Numbered from the stretch's first letter, positions 54,042 through 63,507 are shown. The stretch is DNA of 64,000 nucleotides from Peribacillus simplex NBRC 15720 = DSM 1321 (GCF_002243645.1 NZ_CP017704.1:5412001-5476000); one strand, 5' to 3'. Translations and numbers: made by a program. Notes: generated by a model from the sequence alone, not told the origin.

Positions 54042-54141
54042 TGTCAGTTGTAAACCAGGCAAAATAATGGAATCTCTGATGAAGTTATTTAATACCAGGC
54101 GATAAGTGGATGAAGCTCAAACATTAACGAAATGCTAAATA

Positions 54142-54179
54142 AAAAAAAGCAATTACACTACATGTGAATTGCTTTTTTA
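54142..54179 (+). terminator. Terminator of the GntR-EamA operon
   Basis: AAAGCAATT-A-CAC / GTGAATTGCTTT with one bulge, A run before and T run after. The 54180-54553 stretch that follows holds no gene; a hairpin around 54429-54454 may end the SDR transcript coming from the right. Confidence 0.85.
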
Positions 54180-54553
54180 TGTATTTTACGAATATTACGC
54201 ATACATTTAGGGACTGTTCAACAATAAACGGTTATAACGAATTCCTTGATGATCATATAAAGAGAGGAGAGGGGAAATACGAATAGAGCAGCAACCGTTC
54301 TTTTTCCCTTTTCCAAATAAATAAAAAGCTTGTTCGCGACATGGGCATAAACGGCAATGGAATCAATGTATCTCTATTAGCAAGCAGTGAGTTAACTCCC
54401 TCTTGAACCCCCTAAAAGAACAGCAACAACTTCAGAAATAAAGTTGCTGCCATTAATAGGTCTTATTTTATTAGGGAGGACTAGGAAGAATCATTCCTTC
54501 TAAGACATTGATTTTTTAGAAATGCTTTTCTACCTCTAGTAAACTTTTACAGA

Positions 54554-55294
54554 TTACGGCTGTTGTCGGGATGGTCTTACAATAAACTCATTGACGGTAA
54601 CATCTTCAGGCTGATTTAAAGCAAACAGAATCGTTTCCGCAATACGCTCAGGACTAATCGCAAAAGCATCGTATAATTCTTCGAACGGGCCTTTCAAGTC
54701 TGTGTCAGTAATAGTTTGCGTCAATTCTGTTGCAATGGCTCCTGGAGAAACAATCGACACCCGAACATTACTTCCAGCAACTGCTTCCTCTTGACGTAAC
54801 GTTTCACTAATCATATTTACCGCTGCTTTTGTTGCGCTATAAACAGCTCCTCCGACATTAATGCCATGCGCTGCAATAGAGGAAATGTTAATGATGTGCC
54901 CTGCACATTGTTCACGCATTTGTGGTAATGCTGTAGCGATTCCATTCAATACCCCTTTAATATTCACATCAATCATTTGATTCCATTCGTCGGTGTGTAA
55001 TTTATCCAGGGTGGATTGCGGCATTATGCCTGCATTATTCATCCAAGCATCGATACGTCCAAATGTATCCAATGCAAGTTTTCCGAGGTCTTGAACATTT
55101 TCTAAAGAAGTAACATCCGTCACTGCGTAAACACAATTTTGGCCGATACTTTCCTTTAGTTCTTTTAATCGATTATCACGACGTGCCCCTAAAACAACTT
55201 TTGCACCATTTGCGGCTAACAATTTTGCTGTTGCTTCCCCAATGCCACTGGATGCACCAGTAATTACAACAACTTTTCCTTCAACATTTGCCAT
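54554..55294 (-). CDS. Short-chain dehydrogenase/reductase
   Basis: 246 residues, classical SDR. Cofactor motif TGASSGIGEA with GARRDNR after strand 2 (NADP preference likely), NNAG, catalytic Ser in NISSIAAHG and YSATK. The C-terminal tail VTVNEFIVRPSRQQ is typical of YdfG-like SDRs. Substrate unknown. It follows the cupin gene by 23 bp in an operon headed by a MerR regulator. GGGAGG precedes its ATG. Confidence 0.92.
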   Translation of the reverse strand: MANVEGKVVVITGASSGIGEATAKLLAANGAKVVLGARRDNRLKELKESIGQNCVYAVTDVTSLENVQDLGKLALDTFGRIDAWMNNAGIMPQSTLDKLHTDEWNQMIDVNIKGVLNGIATALPQMREQCAGHIINISSIAAHGINVGGAVYSATKAAVNMISETLRQEEAVAGSNVRVSIVSPGAIATELTQTITDTDLKGPFEELYDAFAISPERIAETILFALNQPEDVTVNEFIVRPSRQQP

Positions 55295-55317
55295 TTTATC
55301 TTCCTCCCAATAATTTT

Positions 55318-55716
55318 TTATAATTGTTGATAATCTTCTTCAGATACCGGTTCTAACCAAGTAGTTTCGCCTGGTGTTAAAGCAAGATGGACAAACCAAC
55401 TGTCTTTCACAGCACCATGCCAATGCTTGACACCTGCAGGGATATTTACAACATCCCCTGCTTTTAGAAGTTGTCCTGGTTTACCTTCTTCCTGATACCA
55501 ACCTTCACCGGCTGTCACTAATAGGATTTGCCCTGCTGCATGAGTGTGCCAGTTATTGCGAGCACCAGGTTCAAATGTTACATTTCCAATTGGTGCATTC
55601 AAAGTAGAGTCAGTTAAAAGCATTTCCAAGTATGCTGTTCCAACGAAGTATTCATTTCCAACCGGCTCCCCAATTGGAAAAATTGCTTCTTTTTCAATAG
55701 ATGTTATTTTTGTCAT
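55318..55716 (-). CDS. Cupin-domain protein
   Basis: 132 residues, a single cupin. The metal-binding pattern is clear: NWHTHAAGQILLVTAGEGWY and GDVVNIPAGVKHWHGA. The family includes carboxymuconolactone-associated cupins and carbonyl-stress proteins; an enzymatic role is possible but unproven. AGGAGG precedes its ATG. It lies between the MerR gene and the SDR gene in the same orientation, as often seen in aldehyde/quinone-responsive operons of Bacillus. Confidence 0.88.
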   Translation of the reverse strand: MTKITSIEKEAIFPIGEPVGNEYFVGTAYLEMLLTDSTLNAPIGNVTFEPGARNNWHTHAAGQILLVTAGEGWYQEEGKPGQLLKAGDVVNIPAGVKHWHGAVKDSWFVHLALTPGETTWLEPVSEEDYQQL

Positions 55717-55806
55717 TGTTAGTTCATCCTCCTAGTCTTGTAAAACAACTCTTTCGCCAACATGATTAATTTTTGAAATGATGTTAATTCTTTTTCATTT
55801 ACTATT

Positions 55807-56220
55807 TCAATTTCCTTTTTTCTTTTGATCAACGAAAGTATCAAATAAGTCCTTATCCTGATGTTCGTTTAATAATTTTTGATATTTTGAAATTTTATTA
55901 TTCATTAGTTCAAGATTCTCTTGGTAAATCTTTAGTTGTGCAGCAACTTCGTCTCGATGCTTTACCAATATCTCCATCAATTCTTGTGCATGTTTGTCAC
56001 CATTTTCGTCTTTACGCATTAAGGTATACTCCTTAATATCAACAAGTGCCATTCCTGTATTTTTCATATGAAGGATAAACTCGAGCCATTCTTTATCCTC
56101 ATCCGAATAAATACGATTCTTCCCTTTACGCAACGGTACTACTAAACCTTCCTTTTCATAATAACGAAGCGTATGTTCACTAACACCTAATAGCTTAGAG
56201 AGCTCTCCAATTCGGTACAT
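55807..56220 (-). CDS. MerR-family regulator (AdhR/YfmP-like)
   Basis: 137 residues. MerR winged helix YRIGELSKLLGVSEHTLRYYEKEGL, then a long dimerisation helix (about 78-120). There is no metal-ligand cysteine at all, as in regulators that sense reactive carbonyls or drugs rather than metals. Its own promoter has the 19-bp spacer typical of MerR targets. It heads the operon with the cupin and SDR genes. Confidence 0.9.
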   Translation of the reverse strand: MYRIGELSKLLGVSEHTLRYYEKEGLVVPLRKGKNRIYSDEDKEWLEFILHMKNTGMALVDIKEYTLMRKDENGDKHAQELMEILVKHRDEVAAQLKIYQENLELMNNKISKYQKLLNEHQDKDLFDTFVDQKKKGN

Positions 56221-56249
56221 GATTGATCACCTCCGTCATTACTGATATC

Positions 56250-56280
56250 ACTTTACAACTTAGAGTCAACTCTAGGTCAA
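56250..56280 (-). promoter_or_regulatory. MerR-type promoter with 19-bp spacer
   Basis: Minus strand: TTGACC (56275-56280), 19 bp containing the dyad TAGAGTTGACTCTA, then TAAAGT (56250-56255). An over-long spacer with a central dyad is the hallmark of MerR activation. The rest of 56281-56839 is AT-rich and shows no gene. Confidence 0.8.
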
Positions 56281-56839
56281 GTGATATATATTTAAGAATT
56301 TAGCAAATACGAAAATTACAAACCAAATTTATTTATCATAGTAAGGAGAACATCCTAAATTTTAATAAATAGGTTTTTCGTTTTATTAATTCCATCAATA
56401 ACAAATATTCTTAGCATCAGTGCATTATTTAAATCCTGGATAGCTTAGCAAATAAGGAAGTTCTTTTTCATAGAGATTAACAAGTAAACAACTAGATATT
56501 TCCATGTTGTTAGCCCAAGTGATGATAAATAAATTTTAAGTGGAATACACTCAAGGGAATTAATTATGTAGAAGATAATTATGAAAATTTACCTATATAA
56601 TGGCTCAATATGTTGGAGTTTAGTTTGGGGAAGGAAAAAAAGTTTGAGATATATGAAAAGGGGAATTAGAACGGAGAATAAACCTAATTGAATTCCCATG
56701 AAAATAAAAGGTGGAAAAGGGCATACAAAAACAGACCCAAGAAAAAACTTTAAAAGGCCAAAACTGCCGCCAATAGGCGGGATAACTATTAGCTCTTTCT
56801 TTTACTGACAAACGTCATTAAGGATATAGAAAACTTTTT

Positions 56840-57901
56840 TTATTTAACAGGAAGCTGAACATGAAAGGTAGTTCCTTTTCCAACTACACTTTGAACTGAG
56901 ATATTTCCTCCATGTTTGTGTATCGTTGTATATACTTGAGTTAGACCTAATCCTGTTCCTTCACTTTTAGTGGAAAAGAAAGGTGTTCCTAGTAGCTTTA
57001 ATTTATCTTCAGGTATTCCTACTCCTGTATCACTCACTTTTATATGAATCTGTCCATTTTTATAATAATGTTCAATTTTAATTTTCCCCTTGCCTTGAAT
57101 TTCATCCATTGCCTCAATTGCATTCTTCAACAGGTTAAAAAAGGCTTTTAGAAATAAATTTCTCTTTCCAACAACTTTTCTCTCAGTATCCCTTAGAGCC
57201 CATTCTATTTCCACCTTATAAAGTTTTTCTTGGAATAAAAACAAAATAGAAGCTAACTCCTTACATAAATCAATGGGAACAAAGGGTTCCTCATGTAAAT
57301 CAGGTTTAGAAACGTGTAATAGATTTTGCAGAGCTTCTAATGCTTTTTCTAATTCAGCTTCTATCGTATCAAAATAAGGATGAGGCTGGGATTCTTTTAA
57401 TAGCTGTAAAAATCCCTTTACTGTTGTAAGTGGGTTTTTAACTTCATGAACAATCCCAGCAGCTATTTGACCGATTGATGCTAATTTCACTCTTTCTTTC
57501 AAAAGAATCTCTGCTCTTTCTGCTCTTTTGCGATCTGTAATGTTTCGAATAATGACTTGAGCCAAGACCATGTCTTTTAAATAAAAAGGGGCAGCTGTTA
57601 CTTCAATATCGATGACCTCTCCATCGCCACAAATCATTTTTTGTTCTTCAAGTTCTACTATATCTTGATTTTTAAGAACCTTATTTAACCGTTCTTTACA
57701 ACCAGCATGGATTTCTGATGGGAAAAAAGCGTACAATTTTTTATATAAAATGTCCTCAGGAGAAGCTAACTTAAGCAATTCCAAACAAGCTCTATTACAG
57801 TAAAGGATTTTTCCTTCTTCTCCAACAATCCAAATTGAACTCAGGGAGTATTCTATCAATTGGTGGAAGTCTATGTCATGTGATCCAATTTGTAATTCCA
57901 A
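56840..57901 (-). CDS. Soluble PAS histidine kinase (sporulation-kinase-like)
   Basis: About 353 residues and no membrane segment. One PAS domain (about 12-130, SSIWIVGEEGKILYCNRACL), HisKA with the phospho-His in IGQIAAGIVHEVKNPLTTVKG, and HATPase_c with N box NLLKNAIEAMDE, DTGVGIP and GTGLGLTQVY. The architecture is that of KinA/KinE-type kinases feeding the Spo0 phosphorelay. There is no response regulator next to it, which also fits. TTG 57901 after GGAGTGA is preferred over GTG 57910. Confidence 0.85.
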   Translation of the reverse strand: MELQIGSHDIDFHQLIEYSLSSIWIVGEEGKILYCNRACLELLKLASPEDILYKKLYAFFPSEIHAGCKERLNKVLKNQDIVELEEQKMICGDGEVIDIEVTAAPFYLKDMVLAQVIIRNITDRKRAERAEILLKERVKLASIGQIAAGIVHEVKNPLTTVKGFLQLLKESQPHPYFDTIEAELEKALEALQNLLHVSKPDLHEEPFVPIDLCKELASILFLFQEKLYKVEIEWALRDTERKVVGKRNLFLKAFFNLLKNAIEAMDEIQGKGKIKIEHYYKNGQIHIKVSDTGVGIPEDKLKLLGTPFFSTKSEGTGLGLTQVYTTIHKHGGNISVQSVVGKGTTFHVQLPVK

Positions 57902-58171
57902 GTAAATCACTCCGTTTTCTTATTTCCAATAGTATATCAGGAAACATCCTAAACTGGCTGTTTTTTTAATATTTTGTTGAATTAATTTGATACATTCATT
58001 CTTTAACTGTAAATCATTCTCCAATCTTGAAGAATACAACACTGTGTTTTGTGTCGTTTGAGACACACCATACAGAAAATTGAAATCACAAGGTGGTCGG
58101 AAATGTCATATAGAAACCACCGGGATTTATTATTACAAAGGGAAGAGGGGACGAAAGTAAACTAAAAATAC

Positions 58172-58212
58172 AAAAAGTCGAGACTTCATTAATACTGAAG
58201 TTTCGACTTTTT
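58172..58212. terminator. Long hairpin terminator (best on the minus strand)
   Basis: AAAAAGTCGAGACTTCA / TGAAGTTTCGACTTTTT, 17 paired positions with one G-U and a 7-nt loop. It probably ends the receiver-protein transcript from the right. The remaining 57902-58354 stretch holds a short dyad GTGTC-N6-GACAC (58051-58066) and no gene. Confidence 0.75.
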
Positions 58213-58354
58213 GTGTGCCAGGCACGAACGAACATTACTTGACAAACTTCTATGGGAGTTGGGTTATGCTGAACTATTAAAAGATAAAAGTGTATGTGGT
58301 GACACGGAATCTGAAAAAGGGCAACTAAAAGGATGTAATGTAATTGAGAAGAGT

Positions 58355-58726
58355 TTACCGTATTTCTATATAATGCTGCAGAACCCTTTTAGGGAAGAAT
58401 TTGAGGGGTAGTGGTCTTAAGGATACAATAATGGAAGGGGGCATTGTTAAATTTAGTTGTGCTTGTTTTAAACAGTTATACATTACTTTACCGCCAACTG
58501 AATTGGCAGAGTGAATAGTAATGCGATTGGCAAATAGTTTTTCTTTGACCATCTTTTGAACAAGCATAAAGCCATTCCTGGTTTTATTTAATAAATCATG
58601 GTCTAAAGAAAGATGTTCAATATCAAAGTTTTGCAATAGCTCTATACATTCGTCAATAGTCTCGACTAACACATAGCCATCGGGAGCTTTCCGATAGTCA
58701 TCCAGAAATAGGCTAATTTTATCCAT
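58355..58726 (-). CDS. Cyclic-phosphate-type receiver-like protein
   Basis: 123 residues. ISLFLDDYRKAPDGYVLVET followed by ECIELL and HLSLDHDL fits the cyclic-phosphate processing receiver-like domain: a receiver fold that keeps the paired acidic residues and has a DHD motif in place of a phosphorylation site; HSANSVGGKVM is its C-terminal histidine motif. Such domains have been proposed to act on cyclic phosphates in RNA repair or conflict systems. ATG 58726 with GGGGAGGAG is preferred over the longer frame from 58834. The last 25 residues look unlike the family and may follow a frameshift. Confidence 0.65.
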   Translation of the reverse strand: MDKISLFLDDYRKAPDGYVLVETIDECIELLQNFDIEHLSLDHDLLNKTRNGFMLVQKMVKEKLFANRITIHSANSVGGKVMYNCLKQAQLNLTMPPSIIVSLRPLPLKFFPKRVLQHYIEIR

Positions 58727-59307
58727 TTTTTCAACTCCTCCCCTTATACAAGTGTGGCCAAGAAAAGTCAAATAATCCCAAAATAATATAGTTTTATATA
58801 TCAAGTCTAACACAATATTGTAAGAAGGGCGCATAATCGACTATAAAGGTTAATATATGACAACATTATTAATAAATATTTTTTATACTATTCGTTGTGC
58901 TTCTCAACAATCGGGTCTTTACTTCAAAATGAAGGAACTGATCTAGACCACCCCCTTATGAAACAAGGTGGCGGTTTGTTAAAACTAGCGTATAGTCCTA
59001 GGACTATTAAGAAACTTCTTCTTAATTACCCTTGAGAATTATGGTGTAGAACATCTAATTTGAACGTAATTTATAATTATCAGATCTCAGTGGCCTATTC
59101 AATAAAAATTTAATGAGTAGAAGATAGGGGGAATTCTGTAACTTTAAGCAAAAAGCCCAAGTTTTCTTTTCTTAGTTTGTAATGCCGAAGCTTGTTACAC
59201 GGTAGTTTACATATATTCGACGGATTACTTTTTTAGCTAACGCGGTAGTATACTCAAATTATGAACGCTTGGAACCTATGGTTTTCAAGCGTAAATTTTA
59301 AGAAGAA

Positions 59308-59337
59308 GCATGGGGACTTGAGGTCTCATGCTCTTTT
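59308..59337. terminator. Terminator-like hairpin after the acyltransferase gene
   Basis: GCATGGGGAC / GGTCTCATGC with G-U pairs, T-rich on both sides. It probably serves the minus-strand acyltransferase. The 58727-59307 stretch shows no gene I can defend. Confidence 0.6.
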
Positions 59338-59354
59338 ATCGTTGTAACTTTCCA

Positions 59355-60386
59355 CTAACTGGTTTTTATCAGTTTGCTTAAACACCTTTTGAAATATTGA
59401 AGTAGGTCATAAGATATGTACGAGATAGAAATTATAAGGAGTGTCTCAAAGAGTTTTAAGAATAAATTGTCAGATATATACTCCATTTTTACTGCAGATA
59501 AAATCAAATCAAAAATATTGATGAAGACTACATGAACAATGTATATACCTAGGGCTCTTCCTCCTACTTTAGTAATGAACAAACCCTTCCCCAATGCTTT
59601 ATTATTTAATGCAAATAAAAAAAGAAATGTAGTTAAAAAGATAGTAGAAATAAAATATTCTCCATAGCTTCCTGATAACACCTTATCTAATAAGTATCCT
59701 TCTACCACTTGGACAGTAAAGAAGATAAAAATTAATAATAGGTAGGTTTTGTTTGTTATTGATTTTGACTTTTCATAGAATTTATTATACGCAAAGAAGA
59801 AGCCCAAAGTTGTATAAAAAAGACCAATGAATAAAGCATCCCGTGTACTTAGAGGAAAATCATAGAACATCGAATACGATTGTCCGAAAAGACCTAACAA
59901 GTTTAAAATTAGGCTGATAATTAAAAGGAGCTTCACTTTTTTTAACTTTAAAAAAACGAATAGAATGATAACACTCCAAATTAATGCGGTTAAAAACCAC
60001 AATTGGTATCCGCTAGTCCCAGTTCCATAATAAATAAGGTCAAGAAATGAAAATTGATTAATGTATTGCTCAAATTCCTTTGGTGCATCGGTAGCAACTT
60101 TATAAAGAATAAGAACATCATACATCATATAAAAGAAGAGCCAGCATAAATACAGTTTTAAGATTTTTATAATATACCTTTTAAAATAATCAATGGAATC
60201 CCTTGTATGTATCATCTTTTTACCGAACAAATAACCAGATGCAGTAAAGAAGAATGGCACCGCAAACCTTGAGACGTTATCGAGAATAAATAGACCAATC
60301 TGGCTATCCCTTGGGAATACATGAATGACTACAACAGAAAATATTGCAAAAAATTTAATAAAGTCAATCGCGTTATTTCTTTCCAT
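59355..60386 (-). CDS. Acyltransferase 3 family membrane protein
   Basis: 343 residues with about ten membrane segments. N-terminal AIDFIKFFAIFSVVVIHVFP carries the conserved histidine of the family, and SRFAVPFFFTASGYLFGKK the second conserved block. Members O-acetylate cell-surface polysaccharides or peptidoglycan. No polysaccharide genes are nearby, and the low G+C codon use resembles the other accessory genes at this end. Monocistronic. Confidence 0.88.
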   Translation of the reverse strand: MERNNAIDFIKFFAIFSVVVIHVFPRDSQIGLFILDNVSRFAVPFFFTASGYLFGKKMIHTRDSIDYFKRYIIKILKLYLCWLFFYMMYDVLILYKVATDAPKEFEQYINQFSFLDLIYYGTGTSGYQLWFLTALIWSVIILFVFLKLKKVKLLLIISLILNLLGLFGQSYSMFYDFPLSTRDALFIGLFYTTLGFFFAYNKFYEKSKSITNKTYLLLIFIFFTVQVVEGYLLDKVLSGSYGEYFISTIFLTTFLFLFALNNKALGKGLFITKVGGRALGIYIVHVVFINIFDLILSAVKMEYISDNLFLKLFETLLIISISYISYDLLQYFKRCLSKLIKTS

Positions 60387-60892
60387 TTGTTCACCCTTTT
60401 CATAACACTTTTACTGTCATTGGTTACTCCTTATATTATGTACACCAAAGCAATATTTATTTTTCTCTTTCTGAATCCAATTACGAGATACTGTAAGAGA
60501 CTTAAGGGAGGGGGAGTAGTGCATCACCTTGCGGATAGTCATATGTATGCCAATGTTCGATTTAAATTGGCTCTTACAGAAGAAATTCCTGTAATCTTGC
60601 CTATTGACGATAGGAAATGTGGGAACTACCTGATTACAAATTGCAAATTGATATCTCATTATTGCTGCTCGAAGACCAAAGAGTATAGAAAGGTGCTAAA
60701 CGCAATACTTTTCAGCGTCGTATACATTTTCTACCTGGGTTATTACAAACAAGACATTTATTATGAAACCAATGTTTTATTTTCTACCAAATCAGTTATG
60801 GTTTTTTAATCTCTCCTTTATCTCATTGTTTCTTAATACAGATTACGGGTATATAAGAGAGGATAGAAAAAGTAAATGGGGAGTGGGTTTCG
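60387..60892. other. Intergenic stretch with overlapping weak frames
   Basis: Frames of 162 codons (plus) and 80 codons (minus) overlap here, but the plus one begins inside the acyltransferase gene without a ribosome site. Neither gives a family I recognise. Probably decayed DNA. Confidence 0.4.
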
Positions 60893-60967
60893 ATGAAAGT
60901 AATTTTTATTCTAATTCTAATTGTAATTGCATATATGGTATATAAAAAGGTTGTTAAACGAAGGTAG
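60893..60967 (+). CDS. 24-residue single-span membrane peptide
   Basis: MKVIFILILIVIAYMVYKKV followed by VKRR: one hydrophobic helix and a strongly basic end, the layout of regulatory or toxin-like membrane miniproteins. GGGGAG lies 9 bp or so upstream of the ATG. Single-frame evidence only. Confidence 0.5.
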   Translation: MKVIFILILIVIAYMVYKKVVKRR

Positions 60968-61184
60968 AAACAACGATTACAAACAGCTCATAGAAGAGGA
61001 TTATATATTTATGCATTGTGGAATTCTTTAGATTTTTTATATGCTTGCGGGTAATTTACTTTAAGAATTGCCTGCCACTTTTAACATTTGTGAAATGTTT
61101 GACAAGTAGAAGAATCGTTTATTCCTTTTAGTACACAACTCCATATCAGTTAAATCCCAAATTTAATAAATCGGAGGTATGAAT

Positions 61185-61301
61185 GTGTTAAACAAATTTA
61201 AAAAATTAATAAATGATCCAAAAGTACAAAAAACAGTAAAAGAAAAGGTAATCCCTTTGGTGAAAAAAGAAATTGAAAAAAGAAAAACAAATAAAACATA
61301 A
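61185..61301 (+). CDS. 38-residue highly basic small protein
   Basis: The sequence starts LNKFKKLINDPKVQKTVKEK and is about one third lysine; it should be one amphipathic helix. GGAGG is 7 bp before GTG 61185; ATG 61179 is in frame but too close. A short terminator (61329) follows. Function unknown; a nucleic-acid- or membrane-associated peptide is possible. Confidence 0.55.
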   Translation: MLNKFKKLINDPKVQKTVKEKVIPLVKKEIEKRKTNKT

Positions 61302-61328
61302 TCCTAATTAAGAGTCAATGCTCCTAAT

Positions 61329-61348
61329 AAGTCATTTTGACTTTTTTA
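61329..61348 (+). terminator. Short terminator
   Basis: AAGTCA-TTT-TGACTT followed by TTTTATT, just after the 38-residue protein. Confidence 0.6.
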
Positions 61349-61349
61349 T

Positions 61350-61611
61350 TTGTTGAAAGCATCTATAATCATCGATGACACTCAGAAGATGGTTTACACC
61401 GAGCCATTATTGTATACCGTAAAGGAAAGCGGGAAGGATATACCATGCATTCTTCAAATTAACTATTTATTTCTTCCAATTGCTGTTCATCCAACACTGG
61501 ATCGGGGACGTCGTAATATTCCTTGTGAAAGTAGTTCCGAAGCATTTTCATATGCTCTGGTAGCAGGCTGGTCCATTTTATATTTCCTCGGACGCGGATA
61601 GTCTTGTTCAA
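61350..61611 (-). pseudogene. yolD: YolD-family pseudogene
   Basis: The minus strand encodes LNKTIRVRGNIKWTSLLPEH, MKMLRNYFHKEYYDVPDPVL and DEQQLEEINS, the N-terminal half of the YolD-like family, then a stop. Beyond it, fragments resembling the second half (SFTVYNNGSV, SSMIIDAF) occur in another frame with stops. YolD usually sits beside a UvrX/DinP-type translesion polymerase gene; none is present here. The plus-strand frame over the same stretch is a shadow. Confidence 0.75.
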
Positions 61612-61673
61612 CAACAAATCATAGAACAGTTGTTAAAGTGGAAAGATGTAAAGTTAAAGTTGTTAACATAATA

Positions 61674-62834
61674 GGCTTTGTTAAAGAATAATGTTGTTAT
61701 TTGATTTGATCGAACGGCGGTTGTTCTATAATGAACTAAAATTACCGAGAGCGAGTGAGTTTTAATGGCGTTAGCGGACATAATTAATCAAATCAGAAAT
61801 CTTAGCCAAAGAGACCAGCAGCGATTGAAGGAGTTCTTCACAAACTCATTAGGGAGTGCGGGAGAAACAGAGTCTGTATTCACTGATGTATCAGAACAGA
61901 AAAACAAAGACGGCTACACCTGCACCCATTGTCAATCCACTAATGTCATTCGCTTCGGTAAATATCAGGTAAAAACTACAATCAATACCATTGAACGTCA
62001 AAGATACCGCTGCAAAGAGTGCGGTAAAACATTCACAGATATGACGAATACTCCTCTTCACAGAACTCATATGCCTAGTAAATGGCTTCAGTTCATCGAA
62101 TGTATGATTGAAGGGTATTCCCTTCGGAAATCAGCTAAACTCATTGGTGCTCATTATGTGACGCTTTTTTATTGGAGGCATAAAATTCTAACTGCATTGA
62201 AACAGATGGATTTTGAACTTTTCGAAGGCATAGTAGAAATGGATGAAACCTATTTCCTCTATTCCGAGAAAGGAAAACGGAATATCCAAGGTCGAAAACC
62301 AAGGTTACGCGGTGGTAGTTCGGAGTTTAGAGGAATAAGTAAGGACCAAGTATGCGTTCTTGTAGCCAGAGACCGCCAAAAGAGAACGTTTTCCAAAACA
62401 ATAGGAAAAGGGCGTATTATAAAAAAGAGTTTGGACGAAGCGTTAAGTTCCAAGCTATCAATACAAAATGTTCTATGTACGGATGCTTGGCGGGCGTTTA
62501 TGACTTATGCCAAAGAAATAGGAATTGAGCATTATCGCTTTAAAGCAAATGGTAGGGAGCGTGTTAAAGGGATTTATCACATCCAGAATGTAAATAGTTA
62601 TCACAGCCGTTTAAAGAGCTGGATGGAGCGTTTTAATGGTGTAGCGACTAAATATCTAGACCATTATTTGAGCTGGTTCCAATTCTTAGACACCATCAAA
62701 CATATAAAAGATAACTTTACGATAACCAAAATGGTTTTAGACAGTTGTTCTTTCTCAGTTAACACAACTTATGATAAACTAAGGTTATCAGAATTTTCCA
62801 AATAACGGAACGTTCCTTGTTCCGTTAAAGGGTC
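61674..62834 (+). mobile_element. IS1595-family insertion sequence (ends tentative)
   Basis: About 1.16 kb around one transposase gene. Candidate ends are the poorly matched GGCTTTGTTAAAGAATAATG on the left and, inverted, GACCCTTTAACGGAACAAGG on the right (about 11 of 20 matches). I see no 8-bp target duplication, so the boundaries are provisional. A hairpin AACGGAAC/GTTCCGTT lies just inside the right end. Confidence 0.55.
61765..62805 (+). CDS. IS1595-family transposase (ISXO2-like)
   Basis: 346 residues, apparently full length. An N-terminal zinc ribbon (CTHCQSTNVIRFGKY...RYRCKECGKTF) is followed by an HTH (MIEGYSLRKSAKLIGAHYVT) and the ISXO2-like DDE domain with GIVEMDETYF as first acidic motif, CTDAWRAF as second and the late HSRLKSWMERFNG block. 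It carries out cut-and-paste transposition. No frameshift or stop was seen, so the element may be active. Confidence 0.88.
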   Translation: MALADIINQIRNLSQRDQQRLKEFFTNSLGSAGETESVFTDVSEQKNKDGYTCTHCQSTNVIRFGKYQVKTTINTIERQRYRCKECGKTFTDMTNTPLHRTHMPSKWLQFIECMIEGYSLRKSAKLIGAHYVTLFYWRHKILTALKQMDFELFEGIVEMDETYFLYSEKGKRNIQGRKPRLRGGSSEFRGISKDQVCVLVARDRQKRTFSKTIGKGRIIKKSLDEALSSKLSIQNVLCTDAWRAFMTYAKEIGIEHYRFKANGRERVKGIYHIQNVNSYHSRLKSWMERFNGVATKYLDHYLSWFQFLDTIKHIKDNFTITKMVLDSCSFSVNTTYDKLRLSEFSK

Positions 62835-62955
62835 AGTTTAATTGAACAAGGAATTGGCATGACACCTTAATTAGTGAGCTATCTACAACACGCCGCAAAT
62901 GAATTTTGACCAAAGGGATTATCTATTAAAGGGATTAAATTGGAGGGAATAGAAA

Positions 62956-63450
62956 ATGGATGTAAAGACACTTTTGTTACAACAATGGGCAAGCTGCTTA
63001 GATGAAGAAGACTGGTTTCCACCACTTGAAAAAGTGCTAGAGGATATTACTTTTGAACAGGCAATTTGGAAACCAGCTGATGGGGCAATGAATTCCATTT
63101 GGGAATTAGTTTGTCATTTACTTTTCTATGAAAAGAGATTTCTGATGCGATTTCTTGGTGAAACAGCGAATGAACCACAGGCAGAAAATAATGATTCTAC
63201 ATTTCGATTACCAATTGAGACGTTAGAAAATTGGAAGGAAACAAAACAAGAATACTTTTATGTTCATCGTGAACTTGGAAAAATACTAGCAAAATCAGAA
63301 CATGAAGATTTGTATAGACAGATCCCAGGAGAAGATAATTCATTAGTGCTTGAACTGAAGAGTTTAGCAATGCACGACGCATATCATATTGGGCAAATTG
63401 TATTCCTTAGTAAAATGCAAGGAGCTTGGCCAGGGAAACGAAGCTTTTAA
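62956..63450 (+). CDS. DinB-like metal-binding protein
   Basis: 164 residues, helical, with DinB-fold histidines in WELVCHLLFYEKRF and MHDAYHIGQIVFLSK. The family uses a three-histidine metal site; some members are bacillithiol S-transferases. It is only distantly similar to the DinB-like gene at 32261. TTGGAGGG precedes the ATG. It is followed by two terminators and is separated from the IS by 120 bp. Confidence 0.8.
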   Translation: MDVKTLLLQQWASCLDEEDWFPPLEKVLEDITFEQAIWKPADGAMNSIWELVCHLLFYEKRFLMRFLGETANEPQAENNDSTFRLPIETLENWKETKQEYFYVHRELGKILAKSEHEDLYRQIPGEDNSLVLELKSLAMHDAYHIGQIVFLSKMQGAWPGKRSF

Positions 63451-63507
63451 AAAGCTTCATTAGCTTTACAGTTATTCCATTATAGGGGGCTTTAATGGAA
63501 TAAGAAC

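Noticed and set aside
58211..58411. 66-codon plus-strand frame after the long hairpin
   Set aside because: It starts inside the hairpin and overlaps the receiver-protein gene; no supporting signal.
60321..60809. 162-codon plus-strand frame
   Set aside because: It starts inside the acyltransferase gene on the other strand with no ribosome site, and no family is recognisable.
61350..61601. 83-codon plus-strand frame
   Set aside because: It is the shadow of the minus-strand YolD pseudogene, whose family motifs are clear.
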